DNA from: a candidate division WOR-3 bacterium | GTDB lineage: Bacteria; Hydrothermota; Tepidihabitantia; SM23-42; JAOAFX01 | Assembly: GCA_039802005.1 (NCBI GenBank) | Contig: JBDRVV010000008.1 | Coordinates: 1-64,000, forward strand | Reading direction: 5' to 3' | Length of the DNA: 64,000 bases | Part shown: positions 25,755 to 34,650 of the stretch, one piece after another | Position numbering within the stretch: the stretch's first letter is position 1 | How the letters are laid out: the number at the start of each line of letters is the position of its first letter | Made by a program: the position numbers and the translations under genes | The notes under the pieces: model-generated | Database searches by the model: none | Told to the model about the DNA's origin: nothing | Seen by the model: the letters and a program-made list of their open reading frames with translations, nothing else

Positions 25755-26492
25755 ATGACAAAAAAAGAAGTTTGGAAGAAATTAATTAGCGTAAAACCTG
25801 GAATAATTGCGTTATTTGACCCAGACCGTATTCCAAACAAAGCTTTATCAAGGTTGACGAAATTTGTTTCTAATTGTGATGTAAATGCCATTCTTGTTGG
25901 AAGTTCTTTGTTAAAGAATGAAAATTTTGATGGATTTGTGTTGGGTGTAAAAAAAGAAGCCAAATGTCCGGTTATATTATTCCCGGGTGGTTCACATCAA
26001 ATTTCAAGATACGCAGATGGCATATTCTTTCTTTCTCTTTTGAGTGGTCGTAATCCGGAATTTCTTATTGGAGAACATGTAAAATCTGTATTTTTAATAA
26101 AATCGTTCGGGCTTGAGGTAATTCCTGTTGGTTATATCTTGATTTCCTCGGGGGGTTATACTGCGGTAGAGTTTATTTCAAATACCCGTTCCATACCCAA
26201 AAATAAACCAGAGATAGTCGTTGCCCATGCCCTTGCTGGAGAATACCTTGGAATGAAAGCAATTTACCTTGAGGCAGGCAGTGGCGCAGATGAACCAGTA
26301 TCTGAAAAAATAGTTAAAGAAGTGAAACAACAGATTTCTATTCCATTAATCGTTGGGGGCGGAATAAGAAAGGAGAGCGATGCAATGAAATTATTTGATG
26401 TGGGTGCGGATTTTATCGTACTCGGAAGTATTATAGAAAAGTCTCCATCAAAATTTAAAAAAATTGTTGATTTTGTTAAAAGTCGGCTATAA
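25755..26492 (+). CDS. GGGP/heptaprenylglyceryl phosphate synthase family protein
   Basis: A 245-residue TIM-barrel prenyltransferase homologue that joins a polyprenyl diphosphate to sn-glycerol-1-phosphate, the first committed ether-lipid step in Archaea. Diagnostic pieces are DPDR near the N-terminus, VGSSL, FPGGSHQIS, AHALAGEYLGMKAIYLEAGSGA and the phosphate-binding VGGGIR and VLGSIIE. Bacterial members occur in Firmicutes (PcrB) and widely in FCB-group lineages. No G1P dehydrogenase or DGGGP synthase gene is in the window, so product and use are open. It leads a housekeeping operon. Confidence 0.85.
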   Translation: MTKKEVWKKLISVKPGIIALFDPDRIPNKALSRLTKFVSNCDVNAILVGSSLLKNENFDGFVLGVKKEAKCPVILFPGGSHQISRYADGIFFLSLLSGRNPEFLIGEHVKSVFLIKSFGLEVIPVGYILISSGGYTAVEFISNTRSIPKNKPEIVVAHALAGEYLGMKAIYLEAGSGADEPVSEKIVKEVKQQISIPLIVGGGIRKESDAMKLFDVGADFIVLGSIIEKSPSKFKKIVDFVKSRL

Positions 26493-26539
26493 TATAACTT
26501 TGCAATAAACAAACTATTATTTTTAAATAAAGGAGCAGT

Positions 26540-27829
26540 ATGAATATTCTAATCATTGGTAGTGGCGGAAGGGAACATGCCCTCGCCTGGAAGATAAATA
26601 AATCAAAAAAAGTAAAAAATCTGTATGCAGCGCCGGGGAACCCGGGTATCGCAAAGATTGCAACCTGCGTAAACATACTTCCTACGGATATAAATGGGTT
26701 GATTCGTTTTGCGAAAGAAAAAAATATTGACCTTACAGTCGTTGGTCCGGAATTACCTCTATCTTTGGGTATCGTTGATGAATTCAACAGAAATGGTCTG
26801 AAGATCTTTGGACCCACCAAGGCTGCAAGCAAGATTGAAGCAGATAAATCCTTTGCCCGTGAATTTATGGCTCAATATGGGATTCCTTCTCCTAAATTTC
26901 AAATTTATGATAGTGCGCTGCAAGCACTTAAATATTTAAAAACGACCAACACCTTTCCTGTGGTAATAAAAGCAGCGGGACTTGCCAGTGGAAAGGGTGT
27001 ATTTATTGTAAACAATAAGAATGAATACGAAAAAATCGTGGATGAAATTTTTGTCCAGCATAAACTTGGTGAAGCGGGCAAAAAGATAGTTGTTGAGGAA
27101 TTTTTAACTGGACAGGAATGTTCCATTTTTGTTCTAACCGATGGCTTAAGGGCATTGTATCTTCCCTCAGCACAGGACCACAAAAGGCTTTATGATGGAA
27201 ACCGCGGACCCAACACAGGTGGTATGGGTGCTTACTCTCCTTATCCCACGAGTAAAGTCGTAAGTGACTTTATAAGGGAATTAATTATTCAACCCACAAT
27301 CTTGTGTATGCATGAAAATGGATTTCCGTTCAAGGGTGTCCTTTATGCCGGTTTGATCATAACTGCATCGGGTCCAAAAGTTCTTGAATTTAACTGTCGA
27401 TTTGGCGATCCGGAGACACAGGCAATGATCCCCCTGATTGAGAATGATATAGTTGAACTCTTTCTTGGCGTTGTAGAAAACAACCTGCAAGAGATGCAGG
27501 TAAAAATTAAAAATTTATGGTCTATATGTGTCGTCATTGTATCGGCGGGTTATCCATTTGATTATAAGATTGGTGAAGAAATACAATTTAAGGAATCATT
27601 TGAATCTGGAACACTTCTCTTCCATGCAGGAACCAAGATGGAAGATGGTAAACTTGTGACTGCAGGTGGCAGGGTATTAAATCTGGTGTGCACTGCCGAC
27701 AACCTGAGGGTCGCCAAACAAAAGGCATACGAAGAGATTAAAAAGATTCATTTCAATGGTATGTTTTACAGAAAAGATATTGGAAGCAGTGGGATGAAAA
27801 AGATGAAACGCAAAAGGAAGGTGCGATAA
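26540..27829 (+). CDS. purD: Phosphoribosylamine-glycine ligase
   Basis: A 429-residue ATP-grasp enzyme, second step of purine synthesis (phosphoribosylamine + glycine to GAR). The opening MNILIIGSGGREHALAWK, the ATP-grasp VIKAAGLASGKGV, the QDHKRLYDGNRGPNTGGMGA block and the metal site EFNCRFGDPETQ are all present, and the length is standard. A strongly basic tail (KKMKRKRKVR) is added at the C-terminus. The ATG follows AAAGGAG. It is probably cotranscribed with the GGGPS-family gene 48 bases upstream. Confidence 0.96.
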   Translation: MNILIIGSGGREHALAWKINKSKKVKNLYAAPGNPGIAKIATCVNILPTDINGLIRFAKEKNIDLTVVGPELPLSLGIVDEFNRNGLKIFGPTKAASKIEADKSFAREFMAQYGIPSPKFQIYDSALQALKYLKTTNTFPVVIKAAGLASGKGVFIVNNKNEYEKIVDEIFVQHKLGEAGKKIVVEEFLTGQECSIFVLTDGLRALYLPSAQDHKRLYDGNRGPNTGGMGAYSPYPTSKVVSDFIRELIIQPTILCMHENGFPFKGVLYAGLIITASGPKVLEFNCRFGDPETQAMIPLIENDIVELFLGVVENNLQEMQVKIKNLWSICVVIVSAGYPFDYKIGEEIQFKESFESGTLLFHAGTKMEDGKLVTAGGRVLNLVCTADNLRVAKQKAYEEIKKIHFNGMFYRKDIGSSGMKKMKRKRKVR

Positions 27830-27838
27830 GGTTTTATT

Positions 27839-28912
27839 ATGATAGTAAAAATCTCCGACGACACAGAGATTTATAAAAAGACCGCAGAGATATTAAATAG
27901 TAATGGCATAGTTGCCATTCCTACCGATACTATTTACGGATTGGCTGTAGATGGCACGAACTATGAGGCAATAGAGCGACTGAGAAATTTAAAGAAAAGG
28001 ACGAATAAACCATTTACTTATTTCATTCCAAGGCGTTTACTACAAAATTATGCAATCATTACCAAAAAGAAAATAATTGACTATTTTATTCCTGGGCCAG
28101 TTACCGTTATATTAAAAAAGAACCCGGAATGTAATCTGGGAGATGAAGAAGAAAAAATTGGAGTGCGAATTCCTGCGCTTGATTTTATAATCAACTTCCT
28201 TGATTATTATAATAAACCGATTGCAGTCACAAGTGCCAATATTTCAGGTGAACCAGAATTACATAGTCCGTCTGAGATATCCGAAAAATTTCCTGAAATT
28301 GAATTGATAATAGATGCAGGACCTTTATATGGAAAGTCCTCCACGGTCATTGATTTAACTACACCGGTTCCCGTTATTAGACGTAAAGGTGCGGTACCAA
28401 TCCTTGAGATTGAAAAAATCTATGGCCGAAGGATAAAACTTGACCCATCATTAAAATTTAATCTGCTATTTGTCTGCTCGGGCAATTCCTGTCGTAGTCC
28501 TATGGCTCAGGGAATTATAAAAACCATGTTGAATGAAAGATATGTTGATGTAAAATCAGCTGGTACCGCAGCAATAGACGGACTTCCGGCAAGTGAAAAT
28601 GCACGTGTTGTAGTAAAAGAATTTGGTGGCGATATCACAGACCATAGAACAAGATATATAACAAAAGAATTGATTGATGAAGCGGATTTGATACTTGTTA
28701 TGGAATTTAAACATTACGAAACAATTTTAGAACTTTCACCTGATTCCGCAATAAAAACATTTTTATTGAAGGAGTATAAAAGAAGAACAAAATATAATGA
28801 GGTATCAGATCCCGTAGGTAAGGATTTATCCGCCTATCGTGATACTGCGCTGGAAATGTTTCCTTCCCTGAAGTTTGTTGCCGAAGATATAAAAAGGCGG
28901 TTAATGGAATGA
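27839..28912 (+). CDS. TsaC/YrdC - low-molecular-weight phosphatase fusion
   Basis: A 357-residue two-domain protein. Residues about 1-195 are a Sua5/YrdC/YwlC domain that makes threonylcarbamoyl-AMP for tRNA t6A37 (AIPTDTIYGLAVDG, LKKRTNKPF, SANISGEPELHS). Residues about 203-357 are a low-molecular-weight phosphotyrosine phosphatase/arsenate-reductase-type domain with the catalytic loop FVCSGNSCRSPMA and a distal DP (SDPVGKD). The two activities have no evident biochemical link; in Bacillus ywlC and ywlE are near neighbours, so fusion from an old gene pair is plausible. It overlaps the thyX gene by four bases (ATGA). Confidence 0.88.
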   Translation: MIVKISDDTEIYKKTAEILNSNGIVAIPTDTIYGLAVDGTNYEAIERLRNLKKRTNKPFTYFIPRRLLQNYAIITKKKIIDYFIPGPVTVILKKNPECNLGDEEEKIGVRIPALDFIINFLDYYNKPIAVTSANISGEPELHSPSEISEKFPEIELIIDAGPLYGKSSTVIDLTTPVPVIRRKGAVPILEIEKIYGRRIKLDPSLKFNLLFVCSGNSCRSPMAQGIIKTMLNERYVDVKSAGTAAIDGLPASENARVVVKEFGGDITDHRTRYITKELIDEADLILVMEFKHYETILELSPDSAIKTFLLKEYKRRTKYNEVSDPVGKDLSAYRDTALEMFPSLKFVAEDIKRRLME

Positions 28913-30384
28913 AGGTTACTCTCGCCGGGTATAATATTGATACAGAGCTGATTAAAATATTAAAAAATAATAAAAAGAGTTTTGTCTTTACCCCGGAAAC
29001 AATTTCTGCGGCCTATGCAAGGATAAGTCGGAGTCCAAAATCTGTCGGTGCTTTAAGAAAAGAGGCATTAAGAGAGATTGAAAAGGCAAGACGTTCAAAT
29101 AGAAGAATTATCTTTGAAATGAGCCATCACTCCATCGCTGAGCATGCGGTATTCAACTTTGATATAGTCGGCATATCACGCCGGGCAGTAGAAGAATTTG
29201 AAAGGTTCAGGCTCTGTTCCTATACAGAGAAATCTCAGCGTTATGTTACATTAAAAGGCGATTTTGTAATTCCAGAAGAAATTAAAAAGACAAATCTGTT
29301 GAATGAATATTGCGAGGTCATTGAACTCCAGAACAACCTTTATAAAAAATTATTTGAAAAGTTAAAATCTTTTAAATTGAAAAATTGTCCAATTTCAAAT
29401 GACCCTAAGTCACTCAAGTTTATTGAAAATTCGGCAAAAGAGGATGCAAGGTATATACTTTCCTTTGCAACCCAGACCCAGCTCGGAACAACAATAAATG
29501 CACGTAACCTTGAGCTTATGATTCGCAGATTCGCCAGCCACCAACTTAAAGAAATTCAGGAACTGGGCAGAAAATTATTTAAAGAAGTTAAGCATATTGC
29601 TCCATCAATTATTCTTTTCTATAAGGCTAATGATTACGACCAGAAGACTTACTTAGAATTAGAGAAATATTGCAAAAAACTTCAAATAAAAGAAAATAAT
29701 ATTGCTGAAGTTGCACTTGAAGATTACACAAAAAATAGCGATGACAAAATACTCGCTACTTTACTATTTCGGGTTAAAAAATCTTCTTTTGGTAAATGTT
29801 TGGATACTGTAAAAAAAATGACCAAAGATGAAAAAATAGAATTATTTAAGACTGCCTGTCAGTATCTTGAATTATATGATACGGTTTTGAGGGAATTTGA
29901 GGTGGTAAATTACACATTCTCGGCAGTGGTATCGGGTGGGTGTTTTGGCCAGTTAAAACGCCATCGCATAATGACCTTGATAAATCAGGATTACGACCCG
30001 GAATTGGGTATCACTATTCCTCCCTCTATCGTCGAAATCAAAATGGTTGATGAATTCAAAAAGGTTATCAATAAAACCGAGAAATTATACAAAAAGTTCA
30101 TTAAAATTGCTCCGATTGCGGGGTCTTATATTCTTACCAATGCCCACAGAAAAAGGGTGCTTCTAAATTTAAATTTAAGAGAATTGTATCATTTCGCACG
30201 CCTGCGTGAAGATCCAACTGCCCAGTGGGATATCCAAAATCTTGCCCGGGCAATGAGCAAAGAGGCAAAGAAGGTATCACCAATCACAACCTTGCTCTTA
30301 TGCAGTAAGACAGAATATCCAGAATTTTATCATAAATTATATAGAAAATACCCAAAGGTTACAGAAGTTCCACCACCTGGTTAG
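28909..30384 (+). CDS. thyX: Tandem-domain flavin-dependent thymidylate synthase (ThyX)
   Basis: A 491-residue protein made of two ThyX-type halves. The first half has RFRLCSYTEKSQRY (R99-Y112), matching the ThyX signature RHRxxSxNExSxRY with F for H, preceded by SHHSIAEHAVFNF. The second half has a weaker copy, LKRHRIMTLINQDYDPE near residue 350. Normal ThyX is about 220-250 residues and forms a tetramer, so this may be a pseudo-tetramer built from two chains with one degenerate half. It would convert dUMP to dTMP; the dCMP deaminase at 8752 can supply dUMP. No thyA is present here. Confidence 0.83.
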   Translation: MKVTLAGYNIDTELIKILKNNKKSFVFTPETISAAYARISRSPKSVGALRKEALREIEKARRSNRRIIFEMSHHSIAEHAVFNFDIVGISRRAVEEFERFRLCSYTEKSQRYVTLKGDFVIPEEIKKTNLLNEYCEVIELQNNLYKKLFEKLKSFKLKNCPISNDPKSLKFIENSAKEDARYILSFATQTQLGTTINARNLELMIRRFASHQLKEIQELGRKLFKEVKHIAPSIILFYKANDYDQKTYLELEKYCKKLQIKENNIAEVALEDYTKNSDDKILATLLFRVKKSSFGKCLDTVKKMTKDEKIELFKTACQYLELYDTVLREFEVVNYTFSAVVSGGCFGQLKRHRIMTLINQDYDPELGITIPPSIVEIKMVDEFKKVINKTEKLYKKFIKIAPIAGSYILTNAHRKRVLLNLNLRELYHFARLREDPTAQWDIQNLARAMSKEAKKVSPITTLLLCSKTEYPEFYHKLYRKYPKVTEVPPPG

Positions 30385-30399
30385 TTCACAATCTAAAAT

Positions 30400-32097
30400 A
30401 TGTCAAAATGGTTGAGTAAACATAAAGGTGAAATTGGAGAAGATTTAATCATTCGTGGGAAGAAAATTCCCGCAGTGATAGTTCAAATTTTAAAAAACCG
30501 TGGCTACAAAACACCTGAAGAGATTGAATCTTTTTTTGCTCCCACAATCAACAATCTCTACGACCCTTTTTTAATCTCTGATATGGAAAAGGCTGTGGCA
30601 AGAATAGATACTGCAATTAAAAAAAATGAAAAGATTTTAATACATGGTGATTATGATACAGATGGGATTACAGGCATTTCTCTTCTCTATAGTCATTTAA
30701 ATAAATTGGGTCTAAATGTAGAATATTATATCCCGCACAGATTATATGAAGGTTATGGTGTTTCAAAGGCAGGGATCGATTTTGCAATAGATAGAGGATG
30801 TTCATTGATTATTACTGTTGATTGCGGAATCACGGCATTTGAAGAACTACATTATGCAAAATCAAAAAAAATAGATGTTATCGTCTGCGACCATCATAAT
30901 CCGAAATCCGAACTTCCCGAGGCATATGCCCTGCTCAATCCTAAATTGCCCCAATCCAATTATCCATTTAGGGAACTCGCTGGAGTAGGTGTTGCATTTA
31001 AATTTCTTCAGGCGATATACAGAAGGCTCGGACGAAATGAAGACGAACTATTTGCGGACCTTGACCTTGTTGCCTTGGGTAGTGTTGTTGATGTTGTTCC
31101 ATTGATTGATGAAAACCGGTATCTTGTAAAATTGGGATTAAAGAAAATATCAAAGACCAAAAAACCTGGCATACAGGCTTTAATAAACGTAGCCGGACTC
31201 AGTGGAGAATTGACTGCCTACCATCTCGGGTTCATCATTGGACCGCGAATCAATGCCTGTGGCAGATTGCGTGACGCAAAGACGGCAATTGAACTTTTGA
31301 TAACGAATGATTATTCTAAGGCATTGAATCTTGCCCAGGAGCTTTCTGCAGACAATCAAAGACGCCAGCAGATAGAAGACGAAATTCTTAGAGAAGCAAT
31401 AAAAATCATTGAAGAAAATAAATTGTTTGAAAGACGCATTATCGCCTTAGGCAAAGAGACCTGGCATGAAGGGGTCATAGGAATTGTTGCCTCAAGGATT
31501 GTTGAAGAATATGCTAAACCAGCGATAGTCTTCACCCTAAAACAGGATACTGCCAAGGGCTCTGCCCGTTCGGTCAGTGGATTTGATATTGCTGCAGCAT
31601 TGAATTTTTGTTCTGAACTATTATTAAAATTTGGTGGTCATAAACAGGCAGCAGGGCTTGAATTATCAAGAAAGAATCTTGAAGATTTTGTGGAAAAAAT
31701 AAATCAATATGCACAAAACTTTGATGAGAATATATTTACGAAAAAGCATTATTATGATATGGAACTTGATTTAAAAGATATAACAGAAGATGTCGTATAT
31801 TTTCTGAAGTACTTTGAACCCACAGGCACAGAAAATCCCCAGCCGGTATTTTTGGGTAAAAATTTTGAAGTCGTGGGTGTTCCAATCATAGTGGGAGAAG
31901 AACATCTCAAATTTTCATTGAGAAAGGATAAGGTTGTCTTTCCTGCAATTGCCTTTTATCACGCCGATAAAATACTCAAAATGGTTCCTGGAAAGACACG
32001 CATTGATTGCCTGTATACAATTTTTGAAGATTCACTCGTGGGTAAGAAGAAGGTCGTCCTGAAAATAAAAGAGTTAAAAAATGTGGAAGTTGATTGA
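30400..32097 (+). CDS. recJ: Single-stranded-DNA-specific 5'-3' exonuclease RecJ
   Basis: A 565-residue DHH-family nuclease for recombination and mismatch repair. Metal-binding motifs are visible in order: GDYDTDGITG, VDCGIT, CDHHNPKSELPEA, and in the DHHA1 part GSARSVSGFDI and KFGGHKQAAG. The OB-fold region follows to the C-terminus. Length is normal. It begins 15 bases after the thyX stop and overlaps pgeF by 17 bases. The start lacks a clear ribosome site, suggesting coupling to upstream translation. Confidence 0.93.
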   Translation: MSKWLSKHKGEIGEDLIIRGKKIPAVIVQILKNRGYKTPEEIESFFAPTINNLYDPFLISDMEKAVARIDTAIKKNEKILIHGDYDTDGITGISLLYSHLNKLGLNVEYYIPHRLYEGYGVSKAGIDFAIDRGCSLIITVDCGITAFEELHYAKSKKIDVIVCDHHNPKSELPEAYALLNPKLPQSNYPFRELAGVGVAFKFLQAIYRRLGRNEDELFADLDLVALGSVVDVVPLIDENRYLVKLGLKKISKTKKPGIQALINVAGLSGELTAYHLGFIIGPRINACGRLRDAKTAIELLITNDYSKALNLAQELSADNQRRQQIEDEILREAIKIIEENKLFERRIIALGKETWHEGVIGIVASRIVEEYAKPAIVFTLKQDTAKGSARSVSGFDIAAALNFCSELLLKFGGHKQAAGLELSRKNLEDFVEKINQYAQNFDENIFTKKHYYDMELDLKDITEDVVYFLKYFEPTGTENPQPVFLGKNFEVVGVPIIVGEEHLKFSLRKDKVVFPAIAFYHADKILKMVPGKTRIDCLYTIFEDSLVGKKKVVLKIKELKNVEVD

Positions 32098-32707
32098 AGA
32101 ATCTGATTTAAAATATTTTAAATTTATTTTTGAAGATAAAATATTTCTTTATTCAACAAAATACGGAACTGAAAAGTTTTTAGAAAAATTCAAACCCATT
32201 ATGCTGAAACAGATACATTCTGATATAATCGTTGATATTGACGAAGAACAGAATACCACAGGGGACGGTTTGATCACCTCGGGTAACAAATGTATTGGGG
32301 TTAAAATCGCTGATTGTCTGCCGGTATATCTATTTTCCAAAGAAAGAATCGCAATACTGCATTGTGGATGGCGTTCAATAATCAAAGGTATTGTAAAAAA
32401 AGCAAAAGATATTCTAAGAGATTACAGATATGTTCTCGGTGCCAGTATTGGTCCCTGCTGTTATGAAATCAAATCAGACCTTGAATCTTTATATCAAAAA
32501 CATTATCCTGAAGCAGTGATAAAGAAAAATTATAAAATTTATCTAAATTTAAAAAAAGCAGTCATAATTGAACTTGGTGAGAAAAATCTTGTTGCTGATT
32601 TAGATTACTGTACCTATTGTAATACATTATATTTCTATTCTCATCGACGCGGGGACAAAGCACGAAATTACGCAGCATTTATGAGAGACCACCAGACATT
32701 TCAGTAA
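32081..32707 (+). CDS. pgeF: YfiH/PgeF-family multicopper-oxidase-like purine/peptidoglycan-editing enzyme
   Basis: A 208-residue protein of the YfiH (laccase-domain) family. Metal ligands are visible in LKQIHSD, ADCLPVYLF, LHCGWRS and SIGPCCYE, plus a terminal CTYCNTLYFYSHRRGD. Family members have been shown to act as purine nucleoside phosphorylase/adenosine deaminase-like enzymes and as a peptidoglycan-editing factor in E. coli; which applies here is unknown. It ends the five-gene operon starting at 25755 or 26540. Confidence 0.85.
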   Translation: MWKLIEESDLKYFKFIFEDKIFLYSTKYGTEKFLEKFKPIMLKQIHSDIIVDIDEEQNTTGDGLITSGNKCIGVKIADCLPVYLFSKERIAILHCGWRSIIKGIVKKAKDILRDYRYVLGASIGPCCYEIKSDLESLYQKHYPEAVIKKNYKIYLNLKKAVIIELGEKNLVADLDYCTYCNTLYFYSHRRGDKARNYAAFMRDHQTFQ

Positions 32708-32753
32708 TTGTCTTTCTAAATTGTATTACAAAGATTTCCTTTTAATATCTATA

Positions 32754-32781
32754 TTGACTTTTTTCAAAAAATTTATATAAT
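32754..32781 (+). promoter_or_regulatory. Promoter of the ligase-aminotransferase-M20 operon
   Basis: TTGACT (32754-32759), 16-base spacer, TATAAT (32776-32781). An ATG (32788) opening a 27-codon frame starts 6 bases after the -10 box. Confidence 0.75.
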
Positions 32782-32787
32782 GGAGTC

Positions 32788-32871
32788 ATGGAATTGAGAC
32801 TAATATCAAGTTCTTCCCACCATATTATGAGAGATAATAAGAATAAGGGTCCGGGCTTTCTGCTTTTATGA
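32788..32871 (+). CDS. Candidate leader peptide (27 residues)
   Basis: The frame starts at the predicted first transcribed bases and reads MELRLI, four serines, two histidines, then a charged middle, and ends GPGFLLL before TGA. The last codons overlap the 5' arm of a hairpin that competes with a terminator. The serine/histidine run and leucine run are the kind of codon clusters used in attenuator peptides. I do not recognise a known leader family with certainty. Confidence 0.6.
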   Translation: MELRLISSSSHHIMRDNKNKGPGFLLL

Positions 32872-32894
32872 GTCTTTGCTTTAGCGGAAAGCCC
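32853..32894 (+). promoter_or_regulatory. Antiterminator-like hairpin of the leader
   Basis: GGGCTTTCTGCT (32853-32864) pairs with AGCGGAAAGCCC (32883-32894), 12 pairs including one G-U. Its 3' arm shares 32888-32894 with the 5' arm of the terminator, so only one of the two can form. The leader-peptide stop lies in the loop. Confidence 0.6.
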
Positions 32895-32913
32895 ACCAAA
32901 ATTGGTGGGCTTT
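32888..32913 (+). terminator. Intrinsic terminator before the ligase gene
   Basis: AAAGCCCACCAA (32888-32899) pairs perfectly with TTGGTGGGCTTT (32902-32913), and the RNA continues in a U-tract. It stands 25 bases before the ligase start, between promoter and gene, so it is an attenuator unless read-through is regulated. Confidence 0.8.
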
Positions 32914-32938
32914 TTTATTTTATGAAAGGAGGTATAGT

Positions 32939-34639
32939 TTGCGATTAAGGTTGGAGAAAATAAAGACCCGGCAAGTTCTTAAGGCATTAGAACTTGCAGA
33001 AAGAGAAGGTGAGACGAATCTTTATGGCATTGAGAAAGAATTTGCATTTATCAATGCATCAAGTCTTTATGCGGTCCAGAAGATAGGGAGACAATCTGCC
33101 TATAAATTCATAACTACATATGGTGATATTCCGTTTGAATTTCGCAGTAGAATAATGCCTGAGGTCTTTGATTACATGATTGAAGTCATTACTGAACCCG
33201 AATTTACTTATCAACAGGCAGTTGAAGAGATATTAAGAGCAGAGGCAAGTTTATGGTCTTCACTTAACCATATCCAGAATGAATTTCCCAATATGGAAGA
33301 GATACTTTTAAGCAGTGGCACATTATATAAACCAGCACAGATTGAGAATGAAAACATCCCTGAAGTCTGGGGTAAAGATAAGAAGGCATACCTTGAAGAA
33401 ATGGTAAGACGCTATGGTGAGAAATTGACACCGCAGGGTATGCACGGAAATATCTCTATTCCCGAACCCCTGATTGCATACCAGTACCACCGTTCTAATG
33501 CAAAAAAAGAGCGTGGAAGCACAGGTTATATTGATTTCAAGAATGAAATTTATATCTGGCTCGCCTGTAGGTTAAGGGCATTTGTAAGTCTGTTCATTGC
33601 GATTGAAGCAAATTCTCCCTTTGATTATGTTATAGAAAATGGAAATATCTATACCGTCTTGACTGGTTATCAATCTAATCGCTGGATGAAATTGCCCCGG
33701 ATTGAGAGCACCAATCATCCATCTATTTTAAGTGATTATACACATTTTCAAAAAATCTCATTAATGTTGATTAACCAGGGGATTATCATCGGTGCCAATA
33801 ATTATATGCCGGTAAGGCCCAAAGGTGAAAGAAGGCTCGGCGAAATGCCATTATCATTTGAACGGGCATGCTGGTTCCATGACATTGTTCTCGATAAAAA
33901 TGAAATAGAATCAGACCCATTGCTATGCGATTTACAGGGTTATGACGATTTAACATTTATAGAAAAATTAGCGATTGCCGAAAAAACCGGATGGTTGAAA
34001 AAGAAAGGATTTACCTTAAATGATTTAATAAAATTATGGCAGAGAGATAATGTTCGGAGGCTGTTAGGTGTTCCATTAAGCCGACTGGAAATCAGGTGTG
34101 AAGAAGCGGGTGGAGATTATTACTTTGAACGGGCAAAATCTGGTTTCATATTTACCCTTGCACTTTATCTATTTGCGAACCCAGAATTTGGCGTTGAATT
34201 CACCTATGACCGAAAAGATCTAAAAAAGGCAGAATTCAACGAAAATCAAGCAATGAAGCAAGGATTGAATAGTGAGATAATACATCCTTTCCTCAATAAA
34301 AATATTAAGATGCGTGAATTCCTTTCTATGATACTGAATACACTTAAAGACTTTGCCTGTGAGTTGGGAACATACGAGGATTTAAAACCACTTTATGAAT
34401 TGAGTAAAGGTAAAGAAAATGAAGCCGAGAAAAAGATAAATAGAGTCCTTAAAACTTTAGGAAAAAATCCGCAAAAAACAAAAAATGGTTTTATCATTGT
34501 TCCTGATGAAATAATCAGGCACGATCTAATAGAGCGAAAGAAATATCTGCTTGAAGACCTGTCAGAAAAATTAGACTGGGATATCTACGAATTTAAAGAT
34601 TATCCCCAGGATAATATAATTATTAAATCATATAAATAA
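32939..34639 (+). CDS. GCS2-family carboxylate-amine (glutamate-cysteine-like) ligase
   Basis: A 566-residue ATP-dependent ligase homologue. Features of the glutamate-cysteine ligase type 2 fold are GIEKEFAFI near residue 28, a MHGNISIPEP strand in place of the usual HVH block, LRAFVSLFIAIEANSPFD, and GANNYMPVRPKGERRLGEMPLS. It is longer than YbdK-type ligases (about 370) because of a C-terminal helical region. It would form an amide between a carboxylate (often glutamate) and an amine; the substrates are unknown. The TTG start is set by AAAGGAGGT at 32926. It is the first structural gene behind the attenuator. Confidence 0.68.
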   Translation: MRLRLEKIKTRQVLKALELAEREGETNLYGIEKEFAFINASSLYAVQKIGRQSAYKFITTYGDIPFEFRSRIMPEVFDYMIEVITEPEFTYQQAVEEILRAEASLWSSLNHIQNEFPNMEEILLSSGTLYKPAQIENENIPEVWGKDKKAYLEEMVRRYGEKLTPQGMHGNISIPEPLIAYQYHRSNAKKERGSTGYIDFKNEIYIWLACRLRAFVSLFIAIEANSPFDYVIENGNIYTVLTGYQSNRWMKLPRIESTNHPSILSDYTHFQKISLMLINQGIIIGANNYMPVRPKGERRLGEMPLSFERACWFHDIVLDKNEIESDPLLCDLQGYDDLTFIEKLAIAEKTGWLKKKGFTLNDLIKLWQRDNVRRLLGVPLSRLEIRCEEAGGDYYFERAKSGFIFTLALYLFANPEFGVEFTYDRKDLKKAEFNENQAMKQGLNSEIIHPFLNKNIKMREFLSMILNTLKDFACELGTYEDLKPLYELSKGKENEAEKKINRVLKTLGKNPQKTKNGFIIVPDEIIRHDLIERKKYLLEDLSEKLDWDIYEFKDYPQDNIIIKSYK

Positions 34640-34650
34640 GGGGGTAGTTT

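Noticed and set aside
32788-32913. T-box or metabolite riboswitch
   Set aside because: No T-box consensus or known aptamer core was recognised; the short frame with competing hairpins fits peptide-based attenuation better, though a novel aptamer is not excluded.
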